Shown piece by piece: positions 12,560 through 25,577 of a stretch of DNA of 64,000 nucleotides. The notes beneath the pieces are model-generated. The model searched no databases and was not told the origin of the DNA. It saw only the letters and a list, made by a program, of their open reading frames with translations. The DNA is from Icerya purchasi (lineage: Eukaryota; Arthropoda; Insecta; Hemiptera; Monophlebidae). Made by a program: the position numbers and the translations under genes. The stretch lies in contig CM077115.1 in the NCBI GenBank assembly GCA_039619475.1, positions 483,364,400-483,428,399 on the forward strand, written 5' to 3'. Position 1 is the stretch's first letter; each line of letters begins with the position of its first letter.

Positions 12560-13240
12560 CGTGTGTGTAGAGCATCTGCGCTGTTCAATTACGTCTAGAT
12601 TTGAAACGTCCGGGAGTAAGTATCGCGGCGCGCGAAAATAACGTTAATTTACGCGCGTGCTGCGATTCGGCGTTTGTGGGCGAGGATATTTTTTGGCGGC
12701 AAAGTGAGGCAAGGTTGACCCAAAAATACGTTATTTTCAGAGTGCATTGGCCTGGCGCGCTCCACTCTGGCTTCTTGTTTGCTTTCTCGTCTTATCAGAC
12801 GCAATGTACACACATAGAAAATTCGAACGAAGCCCGTTCGCCCCCGCCGGCCATGTTATATTATTAACAATCGACTTGTTATCGCGTTCGCAGTTAATCG
12901 GCTATTAAAACATTTTTTATTGCACGTTTATAACGTCGATAGAGTGCGACGACGATTCGCAGAAAAGCAAAATAAACAAACAAACGCGATAATCGTATTA
13001 CTCGGCACGCTGAAAAGATAACGACGACGATTTTCGCAAATAGAGTGATTATTTCCGGCTCTCATCGCCAGAGGTCGTCTTCGTTTTAACTTGTTCATTT
13101 CGAAATAATGTAAAAACCGCGAATCTGAAACTAACACCATCATTTCACTCGGGAAAAATCAAAATGCATAATAAGTAAATACGAGTAATAACCTCCGGTA
13201 AAATTTCGGAATTTCTGCGTGTTTCGAGCGAGGATTACAT

Positions 13241-13294
13241 CTGATAAGATCGAATAAGACTGAACTAACGAAAAAGTTCGGCCAATCTTATCAG
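13241..13294. promoter_or_regulatory. Inverted pair of GATA motifs
   Basis: CTGATAAGAT (13241-13250) and its exact reverse complement ATCTTATCAG (13285-13294) flank 34 bp that contain a smaller inverted pair (GAAC/GTTC). Each arm is a consensus GATA-factor site. The same DNA could form a 10-bp-arm hairpin. Its role is inferred from sequence only. Confidence 0.35.
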
Positions 13295-13882
13295 CGATGA
13301 ATATGCAGCGGTTACGGGAGAAACATATGCAAACACCTGAATATGTGAACGAGTGTATTATTTCTCTATCGGACGATTAAAGAATTCAAAAAAAAAAAAA
13401 AAAAAAAAACTGTTGAAACAATTAATTATATCTATTTATGTATTAAAATTTCGCGATCGAAATTGGCGGACGAATTTTTATATTTACATAAACGTATTGC
13501 GTTTCGATAATTACACTGAACAAACACGAAGGATGCGCAGTTTTAATATGCAACGAAGGAATAAGTGTTATAAGTGGACAGAGTAATCTGACATCAAAGG
13601 GTGAGTTGGGAGTTTCGGTCTGTTTTCTGTCGACCTCCCCTGAATTGAGAAAGCAAAATTTTTCACTTTCACCTTACTCGAATTTGACGATTTCAGCTAA
13701 AACCACCGGTGTGTTCTGTCAGCGATCAGCCGGCTTAGATTTTCATAAATTCGTCGTAAATTTGCCCGTTCGATTTTCTTCCGTTATCCTCGTCGAGTGA
13801 AAAAATGGCGTAGAGCGTTTCCGAGTGTAGTCCGGGGGAAATTGTGAGACTGCAATAATAGTGGATAAAACGAACTACTTGT

Positions 13883-13891
13883 TGACCTTGG
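13883..13891 (-). promoter_or_regulatory. FTZ-F1-type monomer motif
   Basis: The minus strand reads CCAAGGTCA, a full match to the FTZ-F1/NR5A motif YCAAGGYCR. FTZ-F1 acts in the same ecdysone cascade as E75. A chance occurrence is possible. Confidence 0.3.
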
Positions 13892-15114
13892 ACCGGAAGG
13901 AAAACGTCGTATTCGAAGCGATACTGAAAGAGTGACCGAAAGAAAGTAAAAGCTGATAAGTTGAAAGAAGAGAGGACCGCTCGGATATAACGGTAAATTT
14001 CACCGCTCCGGTCGGCATACTACCTCTGGAATAACCTCGACCTCTGGAGAAAGTAACACTTTTACCGTATAAACTGTACAGCGATGATTACGATTTCCTT
14101 CCGATACGCAACCGGTTTCTCGCGGGAGAGAAATGCAGACGAACACCGACATTGTTAGTTCCGATGAATCGCCTCCTTTCAGACCTCTGTGCCGCTACAA
14201 TTATACTACACGGATAGTGAAATCAAAACTTTAATTGCGTGTTAACGGTGAAACCTTCCGCCTGGTTTCCTTTCGTACTTTTTCCGAACGAATCGGATGC
14301 AATTTAATCACACCTGCCTACAACATATCCATCGTACTGCACCCAGAAGAAATTCCCATTCAATTCAATAAATGCACACATTACCTAATCGGGGTGTTTT
14401 CTTTTTTTTTGATATTTTTTTTTTTCTAAACAACTTGAAATGAAAAAGAAGAAGCCCTCTTTGCGAGCTGTAACTTTCTCCGAACTGCTAAATCGCCCTT
14501 AAACATCATTCGACAATTGGTGATTTACTGACAACAAATATCTCTATATTAAGCTAAAACCTCGAAAATAATTTTGGAAAAAGGTGAAGGAGTGATTTCA
14601 CCTCGCGATTTTTTTTTGTAAGGAAAAAAAGAACTTGGTAATATTTTCTTTTGATAAGTTCATACACTAAACATTACAAATCATCTAGGGTTTTTTGCTG
14701 TTTGTCTTTTTGAACAACTTAACGAAAAGGGCTTGAAAGCGTGATTTTTATCGATGCTAATTGTATTCGATGGTGTTATTTTGTCTTCTTTATCCATCCA
14801 GCGCAAGTAGGGTAGTTTTCGATGTTTTCAGTTTTCAGTGGCAAAATTCGAATTTCAACTCTCACGCGCTACCGTAACAGATAATGGAAAACACAGGGAA
14901 AAACGCAGGGGGGTACAAAACGCACGTACCGCTATTTTTTTTATTTATGAAATTCCAATAAACACGACCTACAAAAAATAAACAAAAAAAAAAAAAAAAC
15001 GAACAAATATACTTTGAAAAAATAATAATTTTTCGCTATTTAAAATCAATTTTCTAAATGGTAATTTTTCCACAATAATGGATTTCAGTCATGAATAAAT
15101 TAAACAGAAACATA

Positions 15115-15148
15115 GAAACGAATTTTTCTTGCATGAAAAATTCGTTTC
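15115..15148. repeat. Short perfect hairpin
   Basis: GAAACGAATTTTTC and its exact reverse complement are separated by TTGCAT, giving 14-bp arms and a 6-base loop. Confidence 0.85.
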
Positions 15149-15353
15149 ATATACATACGTAAATCAGTAGTGACTGGTGAGAAATGTAAGTGGAGATTCG
15201 CAATAACAATTAAAAAACAATCAGGTGTTGATTTTATATTGATTTTTTGATTAAGGAATAACGACGAGAAATTCAGTTTTTTAAGATTACAAAAAGAGAA
15301 ATTGTACAAAATTTCATATTTTCAGATACAAATTTTACAAAATTATATCATTG

Positions 15354-15632
15354 TTATTAAGCATGGGCGTCGCCCGGAGCCTTGATAATCAACTGGTCAT
15401 GATGAGTATTCATAGGCGCATAATCATGGACAATTCGGAAGATTTTTATAATAAAGTATTAGAACAGTTTGCCAGAAACCCGCGAAAATTATGTTTTAAT
15501 TAAGATTTTATTCTTGTTTAATAAAATATTAAGCCTTTACAACTTATAAATTTTATTTTTCCTATAACTCATATCCTCTTTCTATCATCTTGCCCCCCTG
15601 ACTCATCGGCTGGCGTCGCCCTTGTTATTAAG
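15354..15632. mobile_element. Non-autonomous hAT-type element with 8-bp target duplication
   Basis: The element spans 15362-15624 (263 bp). Its left end starts CATGGGCGTCGCC and its right end, read on the minus strand, starts CAAGGGCGACGCC, an imperfect terminal inverted repeat. The same 8 bp, TTATTAAG, lies immediately outside each end (15354-15361 and 15625-15632). An 8-bp duplication with short CA-starting terminal repeats fits the hAT superfamily. There is no transposase frame inside, so it is a MITE-like passenger. Confidence 0.75.
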
Positions 15633-17243
15633 TCAAAATTATTACCCGTATTTACATAAGTTTCAAATAATTCTTATTAAACATTGAAAAACAATGAAAA
15701 ATTCAATTTAAAAAAAGCGATAATAAAAAAAAAATACGGATTTCTTTATTAAAACAATACGTATTGAATTTTAAGTAAATAAAACAATTATGATAAGCAT
15801 TTCAAAATGTGCTTTGATAGCGGAAAGAAAATACAAACTGCAAAAAATCTCGTTAGTGTAAGTTTTACTAGTAGTAATAATCGTGAGGTAAATAAGTGCT
15901 ATCTTTCTATTTAGAAAAAAAAAAAAAAAATTTAAGTCTTTTAAAAGTTTTTTAATTATTTTTTTTTCTACAAAAATGTGCATTCAAATTCTTTTTACAA
16001 AATAACGATTGTTTTATATAAAACTGAACATCTACTTCAAAACAAATGCCTAAAATATTATCCTAGCGGTACATCAGAGATGTCAACGAAATAGAATCGC
16101 TAAGCAGCATCGTAGTAATAATCTATTATAATAAAAAACCGACACTAACAACCTTTTCGGTATGAAAAGTATAAATAAGATTAGTATTTACTCATAACGT
16201 AAATAATCGCAATCAGTGCATGTATCCTGTATGAATTAAACCAATCACAATCAACATACGATCGGGGTGGTCTGTACTCCGCAAGTATGATAACCCGGTG
16301 AGAAAATACAGCGCTGGTGACGTTTGTCAAGAATTTGCACGTGTCATTAGAAAAAAAATTTACATACATATAAATATGGTATATTAAGTGGTGCTCACAC
16401 TAAATATTAATATTCAATAGAATATTTCCACAATTTAACAATTTTTTTTAGAAAATACAAAAAGTTAAGTCGATGTAATGGATAATATTATTATTGTTGA
16501 AATAAGTGCAAAATATGTATTTTACTTTACATATACTCAAGAGTACTCCTATAATACATGTATAAATAATTGAGCAGAATTAAACAAAGCGGAGACAAAA
16601 ATCAAGAAACCATTAATAAAAATTGTAAACCGGTAGTAAAAGCTTTCATTTATATAAAATAATTAAATTCCCCTTATTAACGAACAAATATATATTTAAA
16701 TAAATTAAAATAAATACCTTAGTTTAAAGAAACGTTTTCGGGAGTAGCCTATCATGATGGCTTAGTAATTAAAATTAATAGTGCTCAATAGTGCTTAGTA
16801 TTTTTATCGCTGTTAGAATTAAGCAGATTCTTCGGGTAGTATTCGACAAACAATCGTAAAAAAATACGAATGCAGAAATATTTCTCTTGCCTCGTTTAAA
16901 AATTTTAAGTGAACTGAAACAAACGACACGAAGAAAAAATTTAACAAGTAAGAGTTTTTTCTTTTTTTTGTTGAATATATTTGAATATTTCGTATTTATT
17001 TGTAAATTCAAAAAAGAAACAAACAAAAAAATAAATATGTATATCTCTGAACGAATGAAAAATATATAAACGGCTATCTAGTGGAAAAAATCCGCTCTGC
17101 GAGAAATACTTTCATTTTCGAACGAGGCTTTCGTACAGAAAAATTTTATCCGCTGGAAATTGAAATCGTTTCGTTCTATTATAGGCCTGATCGGTAGTTT
17201 CGAAATCCATCGTCATCATTATTAATTTTTCGGAGTGATCCCA

Positions 17244-17351
17244 ATACTACTACTACTACTACTAATAATAATAATAATAATAGTAATAATAATAATAATA
17301 GTAATAATAATAATAATAGTAATAATAATAATAATAGTAATAATAATAGTA
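17244..17351. repeat. (ACT)n/(AAT)n microsatellite
   Basis: ACT trinucleotides pass into AAT repeats interrupted regularly by AGT, giving a periodic higher-order pattern. Confidence 0.95.
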
Positions 17352-17437
17352 AAGCGTCAAGGTACAATGACCCAGAAATGCGTGGGAGTTGTAAGTTCCT
17401 TAAACGAAAGCGTATTCGTACGGTGGTGTGCGTGCTT

Positions 17438-17600
17438 AAACTAGGTCATCGCAGGATGTTGAACTTAAAGTTTCCCCTTTAGAGCTTTTACATCTCGTAC
17501 CTTGCCCTCCTCTGCACCGCCAGCCGCCCGGAGATACGATGACGTCTTCGGGATTTTGACCTCGGCCGGAAAATTAGGTCTCACGTTGACCTAGCTTTCG
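17438..17600. promoter_or_regulatory. Cluster of nuclear-receptor half-sites (RORE-like)
   Basis: AAACTAGGTCA at 17438-17448 is a full match to the HR3/E75 motif WAWNTAGGTCA. Further on, a TGACCT half-site (near 17557) and the inverted pair TAGGTCTCACGTTGACCTA (near 17575-17593) lie within 40 bp. The right half of the pair, read on the minus strand, is TAGGTCA. Four half-sites in about 160 bp of GC-richer sequence suggest a response element for E75, HR3 or a related receptor, possibly for auto- or cross-regulation. This is inference from motifs. Confidence 0.4.
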
Positions 17601-19096
17601 CGATTTTCATGACACGCGGGAATTAAAATACATATTTTCCACCGCTGATACCGGGGGATAGCTGCTCGTAAAATATTTAAAAATTCTCTACACGTTGATT
17701 CTTCGAGTTGACCGGGAAACATTTTAATTGTTGATTTTATAACACCGTAAAAAGAGATTATTACGCCTACTTCAGGAGGAAATAAAAAGCAAATCGATGA
17801 TAAAGTTTAAAATTACAAAACAAAAGAAAACAACTTTTTAAATTATCGTTATTTATTTTTTTAAAGTTTTTTGCGCTATAATTTTTGATTTTTCGTGATT
17901 CACTATCTGAATTTTGAATGCAACACTCTGAACGGGACAACAGAGCTGCTCGCCGGTATTCTTAAGCTACACACCACCGTGAGAGAAATGTAAGAAGAAG
18001 GAAAGAAGAAAAGGAATAAATTAAGGCGGATAAAAATTCGTAATTCATGTAATTTCAACAAGTAATTCTTTTTATTGTTCTCAATAGAAGAAAAACAAAG
18101 TGCTGACACTTTTTCCGTGAGTATATAACAGTATATCGGTTTTTCCGAAACCTACTAATAATTGGTCCAGCAGAAAATTTTACTGCGTCCCTATGAAAAT
18201 TTGATTTTCCATTTTTCTTTCTAAAGCATTAACACCTATGGAACTCCCAGCGTAAATGCCTATTTTTTTTTCTTTCCATGCGTGTAGCGGCGAAATTCGA
18301 ATCAGATTTTACCTGAACGAGATACCACAGCCTAATCTTCCACACGCCATGGTGTAGCCGGCGCTAACATTTTAGTGGAACGGAAATTTTAGTTTGAACA
18401 AAAAATTCGTTACGAGTTCTAAAAATTCCTTCTATTTTTAAAAATTTGCCTTTCTCTTATTTATTCGAGATGGGATTTAATTCTTTGACCCCCAGGATCT
18501 TCTTTATTTTTATTTTGTTGTTCCTTTTTATTCACGACAAGTAGACTGTCCGCTGCCTCTGCTTCCTCCTATTTTTATTCTTATTCTCGATCTCGCGGCA
18601 GACTGTTGCCTAATATTTTCAATTTTCGATACACGCTTTCCTGAGAATCAATCGAGTGAGAGAGATAATAATGTACGGGCTTTCTATTAAAAATTGAAGA
18701 AGAATTATCGATTGAGAAAGGAACAAAACGAAAATCCGCAACCCGTAACGTTACTATAACCCGCATGTATAAAAAAATGTATTTAATACTTTCTGACAAC
18801 GATTACATTGAGATTTAAGCTGAAACAAATACGGAATAGTAAAAATAACAATTGCAAAAAGTAGGAAAAAAGAAAATAAAACATTTTAGACAAAGCGCAC
18901 AGATTAAAACAAGAGCGGGGTTATTATAATCCTTTTATAATTATTCGTCAGAAAAGCACTTGCTATATTACCACATTAACGTTTAAGAACAGCAACGAAT
19001 TTGGATATCTCAGCATTACCAAGAGGCTCGTAAAAATGTATTCATTTTTATTTATTAATCGATTAGTACTTTTATTTTCGACGTCATTACCTTACC

Positions 19097-19098
<2 letters not shown>

Positions 19099-19138
<40 letters not shown>

Positions 19139-19154
19139 ATTATTATTATTATTA
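19099..19154. repeat. (AT)n then (ATT)n microsatellite
   Basis: An AT run passes into ATT repeats, the same compound pattern as at 3047-3122. Confidence 0.95.
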
Positions 19155-19819
19155 GAGGTTTTATACGTTTTTGATAATTTTTACATGATTTAGATGAACG
19201 ATAAAACTTCAGTTTTCAATAACACGAATTTTAGACATGATTCTCGCATAATCATAATATACCGCAATTGAAATGGCTGCGAGTAGGCAATAACACAGAG
19301 TAAATGGATGACAGGTAATTCACAATTACCGAATGAATCTATTGCCCTCACTAACGTGCATCGTTTTAAATCTGCAGTTTTCGAATTTTAAATTCAAATT
19401 TTACATCGTTTACTATCGTTTTAAAAGATCTGTCAATGAATGGTCTCCGCTCTATTTTACTTTACCTTTTTTCGTTAAATTATTTTTGCTAATTTATTTC
19501 TTAATTATTAAATGAAAAGAAGGTTAGGCGGCTTTTAAAGCAGTTGACTTCTTTGTGCAAACGTGGTATAATATAGTACGCCGCTTAAATTGCGAGGAGG
19601 AGGTATCTGCCGTCCATAGGACCCGGACACGGTATCTGGAAAAAGTAGTTCTTGTATCTTGTTCAGCCGTAAAAGCCGAAAATTATCTTTCGTAGCCGGC
19701 AAATTTCACATTCGCCGCTGAAAGTTTAAACCGGTGTCACGACGCATGCGTACTGTTAACCTTGTAAATATCGCTCACCAACCCCCGGCCGAATAAAAGG
19801 GTAGGCGAACTCGTTTTCT

Positions 19820-19832
19820 AGGTCGTCGACCT
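19820..19832. promoter_or_regulatory. Perfect IR1 palindrome, EcRE-like
   Basis: AGGTCGTCGACCT is an exact 13-bp inverted repeat with one-base spacing, the geometry of EcR/USP sites (AGGTCA n TGACCT), with one symmetrical substitution per half-site. It lies in a GC-richer patch of the intron. Confidence 0.35.
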
Positions 19833-22685
19833 GATGGAGTTGGTGACGACCCGAGGGGATGGACTTCTCGCGGTATAGGGGTGCAAATTTGATCGATTCT
19901 GTACCGGGCTATTTCTTCGTTCTCGGACGCGAGTGAGCAGGTGATGGCGCGCGTCTACCGCTCCGGCAAAACGATAGAAATTTTTAAAGAACGATAACGA
20001 TAACGGGAAAAAATTCTATTTTCGTTCTTATCACTTTTCAGTGTGTCGTGCTATTTTATCTTAGCGACAGAGTAAATCCTATAAAAACTCTTATCCGCAA
20101 CTTATCCGGAATTACACGCACACCTGCTTCTCCGAAATACCTAGCAGCTCGTTGTTTAATTCGGCTTTTTTAATCGTTCTTTTCCGACGAGACACACACA
20201 CCTGTTCGACCGAAATAGATGGGTGTAATTGTTTACGTTAAATCGACGAACACTACCTGCAGCGGCGACTGCCCTACAGATGATGATATTGGGAAGAAAG
20301 GTGAGCAATTTTGAATGTTTTTTTTTTTTTTTGGTTACTTTAAACTAAAATAATGACACAACAAGGCATTCATTTATCCTATAATAATTTTTAAATTGGA
20401 TATTTTTTTTATTCTTATTTATTTTATTATTTTTTTTTTTAGGCATATTAATGTTTATGTCAAGCTTATTAATGGGCTAGAATTTTTCCGAGTTTTACTT
20501 CAGTACTCGTTATTATTATTGTTATCACTATTGACGTCCACATAGACTAATTTTAAAAAATCACAAATTTTTTTCTATATTCCTATGTATTCGTGGTCTT
20601 TAAAGTGTGTTGACTTACAGATAAAACCGTACACGTCTAATAGGTGTATTTTGTAGGCTTTTATTTGAATGCCCCCCGAACAACAAAGTTCTTCATACTA
20701 GCCTTAAAATACTTTTTAATAAATTCCGAGTAAGTAAGTTCCTTATTTTTGCTGATCTTGTAGATTTCGTATATTTCAATTCATTTTTTTTTTTTGATAT
20801 ATATATGTATTTACTTTTCTAATATGTGTATATTAGAAGATATGTTTAAATCCGTTCATACTGGAATCTTGATTTTATTATCTTAATAATCTTTCCGTCA
20901 TTTTTGTACATGAAAAAAAAAAAAAAAAGAAGCTAATAATTTTGATAAAATTAATGTTTCAATTAAGTGTACTTTAAAGAGGTTTGTATGTTTTTAACAG
21001 CACTTAAGTCGTCCGTATGCTACATTAAAAAAAAAAACAAAAAAGAATAACCCGCTCTACTTTGAATTTTAGCAAAGCAGTCGAAAGTCGAAGTTTAATA
21101 TGCGCGACCGGTATGTCTCGATTTTGGAAATTTTATTGTTTCCGGATCTTCTAAGTTTGCTTACTCATCTAAAATCTAAAAGATTTTTTCACAAACAACA
21201 AGTTATAAAAACCCTTTAGCAAATAGAAACCGGTTTTTCTTTTTTTTTTTTTAAATTTAAAATTTTATCATGATGCTGCACCCTTAGAAAAAGGATTTGT
21301 TTATTATTTCATTTAAATTTCTAAATTCGTACTCATTCACATATTTGCGAGTGCTAGAAATTCCGAATGTAATTACAATCTGCTTATGAAATGAAAAATA
21401 TCGGGTGCGAACTCGATGCCTACGAAAGGCTGAACGCGTCTTCCTCCAACAGCAGTATGTTTTACCTGTGTAAGCCAAATACAAATTTCAAAATCTCGAG
21501 ATTATCTTTTCAAAACACTTGTTGAAGTAGTAAACGAGACGAACTGAAATTGCCTATATTGACTTGGAACAGCTAATTGGCATTAACCGGGACCGAACGG
21601 TTGAATTTAGGATAGATTATCGATGACCCTGTACTAGTCGTTAAAAAAGTCGCGACACGTAAGTGAACACATTGGCCATGGCCACTCCCGATAGTTTAAG
21701 TTCTATGTGTGTAATGCGATTGTTTTTTTGTTTTTTTTTTTTTTTTCCGTTTTCTATGAAATGCTATAGAAATATGAAAAATATAAATATACGCGCGAGA
21801 AGGTCTTGAAGGTCTTCTATAATATCACCTTTAATACTGTCAAATATGTACACAGTTTCTTTTTAAAGAATTATACATATTATAAGACATACTTTTTGCG
21901 CTTGCTTTGGAAAAATACAAAACTTTTCTTTTTCACGAGAACCTTATCTTCTAAACATGCATTTTTGCTTTTGTTGTTTCGCAGCGCCTCTTTCCGGTGG
22001 TCACACCGAACCGTTTAAGCCGCGATAATTCGCGGTTTTTCCTACGTACGTATACATATCGGAACCATGTAATCTCACCATCGGATAGCGTCGTCAGTGA
22101 AACGTCTATCTCCCCCATTGAAGTTTTTTTTTTTTTTATGTTATCTTTTTTTTTATTAACAGCTCAGCGTCGATTTTTTTGTCCATGAAATTCTTTGCTA
22201 AAATGTTAAACGTCAATTTTTTTTAAATTCATTTAAAAACTAACTAAAAAATTTTAATTTTTTCAGAATATGCGCAGCTTTCTACTTCGGAGAAATAGGT
22301 GGTCCTCGGAGAACTGCGCGTTTGACGATTTAACGAAAAGAGAGATTACATGTGGCATAAAGATTAGTAGAATATGTTAGCGAATTATAAAATAATTTGC
22401 GGAGAATTAAGTAATATTGAAAATGAAAGGATATTATAACAATCTAATAAATTAGCCCCATCAAATTGCATTACTTTCCGCACACTTTGTGTGTGTGCGT
22501 GCTACTATTTATCGTACTCGAAATAGACCAAAAATGGAACAACAATACTATTAGAAAATATATAGGTTGTCGAAAGACGCGAGGCTAAAAAAAAAAAAAA
22601 GTAGATAACAATAATAAAAATTAAAAAATTTAACCTCCGGAGTGTAATTCTGTTTCGGAATGTTCTCGTTGTCTTTTCTTTTTAT

Positions 22686-22716
<31 letters not shown>

Positions 22717-22969
22717 GAGTGCCCTTTTGATTTTGTTAACGTTTCGTAATGATATCTTCGCTTTATTAAATATTTATCGTGCGCAATAATGAAAAATCAC
22801 TTCGTTCTCGGAACGGAGGAAAAAAGAAACAGTTAGCCGAAAAACAATAAATAATTTCAGAAGTATCGAGGAGCCGTCCTTATCTTTAACCGGGAGTAGG
22901 TTATAAATATTTTCGTGCAATCGAGGAAAAGACGATTTTCGTAGGACACGCGCGAATGCTTGATATTTT

Positions 22970-22978
22970 TGACCTTGA
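22970..22978 (-). promoter_or_regulatory. FTZ-F1-type monomer motif
   Basis: The minus strand reads TCAAGGTCA, a full match to YCAAGGYCR. A chance occurrence is possible. Confidence 0.3.
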
Positions 22979-25227
22979 GCTTTCTAGAAAACAAATAAAA
23001 AATCGAACAAACTTATAATAAAATCATTTTCAACTCGTCCTCCTCTGCAAGGCAATATTACATCACGTCGTATAGTAGTAATTTTCGAATATTAATAATT
23101 TGTTAATATGCACGGCGTACGCGCATTTTAACCTTTTTCGACTCTCCTAAGTTCTTTGGCTCGTTCAAGAAAATATATTACCGGATAGACTTCAAACATA
23201 TTTCCTTATCTTGACTAGGAGCGAGAGAGAGCGAGAGTGATGGAGGTCTTTTAGGTCTTAAATTTTATTTTTCGAAGAAAGCCAAAAAATTAAACAAACC
23301 GATGATGTGTACCTTTTTTAGTTGGCTATCAAACAGGCAATAATAACAAAGAAAAATAAATAAATGAAAAAAAAAAAAAAAGAAAAAAAGAACGATAAAA
23401 AAGGAAGAAACGCGAACGAAAAGGCAATCCGATAAGCAGAAACGGAGACAATTTGATAACAAGAGAAAGAGGTAGCGACTTTAAGCGCGAGGGGGGAAAA
23501 AGAAAGAAAAGAGCGTGATGAAATAACCAGTGGAAGAGGGTAAAACAATCACTCCTCCGCTAACGAGTGGTATTGGTGTTTCGGTGTTAGCGCGTGCACG
23601 ACGCGTAGAGGGAGACATTTTCTCCGTCTGTGTGAGTGTTCCGATGAAACCGGCAAATTTGTCCCAGTTTGCGAGTAGGGTTACCGACCCACAAATAGGA
23701 CAAGACATACACCGTTACATCACCACTACACTCGCACCGACAGCCTATGTGGTAGTTTGCTAACTTTTGTTCTTATCAGTAAATGCGCTACTTTTGCCCG
23801 TCTGTTCGTCCGACGGTCCGTTTGCATGACCGTGTGTGTTTGTGTGTGTGCGCGCGCGCGCGCGGTGGAGCGACTAAATACCGCACTAATAAAAGAATTC
23901 ATCTGTTCGTTGATAAAAAACGACCTCCCAAAAAATACACTCTCGCTAGAGTAAATTGCAAAACCTAGATACCGGAGCGTATTGTACACCAACACAGTGA
24001 CTGATTTGCCTGTTTACGTGTGTCGTCCGTGCATGGAACACTCTCGCTCTTAAATAGATATCTCGCCATATCTCCATCCTACTTGTTCGCGTACCTTGGC
24101 TATTTACATCGACATCAGATTTCCTCGTTTCCCCTTCAATCCGCCGCGACTGACTTAAGCTTGACCTCCTTCCTAGTGAAAAAGTTACAAGTTCAACCGC
24201 CTCTATGGCATTTAACTGATTAGTGATGATGTACGCACGCGCATGCGCGCGATGGAAACTCGAAAAGTAGTTCTAGACACACACACACACACACACACGG
24301 TTGCCTCCGGTGGTCCATACATTTGTACGGAGGAGCCCCACGATTACTCAATATGTGGTATACGTGTGCGCAGACCGGCACAGATTATGTGTGCGCCACT
24401 TGGTGATACATTATACAACACTGGCAACGACGGCACGCAATTTTCTTCTTTACGTAACAGGCTGATGGATTGCAGAAGAAAAGGATAAATCAGACAGGTC
24501 GAGTGACACATGTGCTAACGGATCACTGAGGAAAGGTTGCCACCGCTAAACAATATAGCACTTTCAATTTATGCGGATGTATGACCTACCTTTGAGTGGT
24601 CTTTCGTTTTTCGGTTCTTTTCATTGTTCCACCTTGTCGCCGATGCATCTCGGCTGGTTTCTTTTTTTTTTTTTTTCGTCTATTTGTACTAATACAGGTG
24701 TGGTCTTCGTTCCGCGTACGCAAATCAGCAATTCCGTGGAATTAGGTTATGGACGTACACGACCAGCGTGCGCAATTGGAGTGTTAAAATTCAGTTTTGC
24801 CTTGTATCGAGATGGATCGAAAGTGAAACTTTTTCGCCGGAAATGTAGGACTAACAATTCTAGCAAAAAGACACGTCATCTACTACTCGTGTAATTAGTG
24901 CTTAATAGAAATTATGAAACTGGATAAATTTTAGAAATATTTGGAAGAGTAGTACTACATATTGTTATCAGCATTAGATAATGTCTAATTGTCATAATTT
25001 TCAATGGAACAAAAACTTACTTCTTTTTTTGTGTGCGTGTGAGTGTGTGTCCCAAAGCACCGTAAATCTGCGAGATAAACAAAAAATGTGGAAGTTCTTA
25101 GGATAGTAATTTATTTATTCGTGTTTGTCAATCACAGATGCTTTGTATTTCTTTCAAACCGGCTTTCATTAGTTTCAGAATAATCTTAAGTAAAACATTT
25201 TAATATACAAATGTATACAATATATAC

Positions 25228-25231
<4 letters not shown>

Positions 25232-25276
<45 letters not shown>
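25232..25276. repeat. (AT)n microsatellite
   Basis: A long TA/AT dinucleotide run. Confidence 0.95.
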
Positions 25277-25277
<1 letters not shown>

Positions 25278-25450
25278 CTGGGTCATTTTGGCCTCGCAAG
25301 GGTCTGTGCCCCTTGACCCTTCTTGCTTACATTTCTGTCTCTTTCTCTTCTATACTTTGTATAAAATGATCAAAATTTACAACGTAATTCTAAATCGATC
25401 CATATGAATATAATAACATAATCACAAAAATCCTATAAAATATTAACAAA

Positions 25451-25500
25451 CGTTACATAAAATTGGAATATTTTTCGTTACATAAAATTGGAACATTTTT
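25451..25500. repeat. 25-bp tandem duplication
   Basis: Two copies of a 25-bp unit beginning CGTTACATAAAATTGGAA lie head to tail, differing at one base (T/C). Confidence 0.85.
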
Positions 25501-25533
25501 TTTAATGGGGGGTAGCCTAAGAACTACGTTGTA

Positions 25534-25537
<4 letters not shown>

Positions 25538-25575
<38 letters not shown>
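25538..25575. repeat. (AT)n microsatellite
   Basis: A long AT dinucleotide run, followed by GT-rich sequence. Confidence 0.95.

Positions 25576-25577
<2 letters not shown>

Larger units (their letters stand above)
11301..17240. other. E75 intron 1, middle part
   Basis: No exon is supported. Contents are a RORE-type motif (11523-11533), (AC)n at 12510-12555, a GATA-motif inverted pair (13241-13294), an FTZ-F1-type motif (13883-13891), a 14-bp-arm hairpin (15115-15148), a hAT-type non-autonomous element (15362-15624) and several poly(A) runs. Confidence 0.55.

Noticed and set aside
17179..17444. Poly-Leu and poly-Ile frames on both strands
   Set aside because: Translations of the (ACT)n/(AAT)n microsatellite.
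25299..25322. AAGGGTC/GACCCTT hairpin as a transcription terminator
   Set aside because: Intrinsic terminators of this type are a bacterial feature; in this arthropod intron it is just a short hairpin beside an (AT)n tract.
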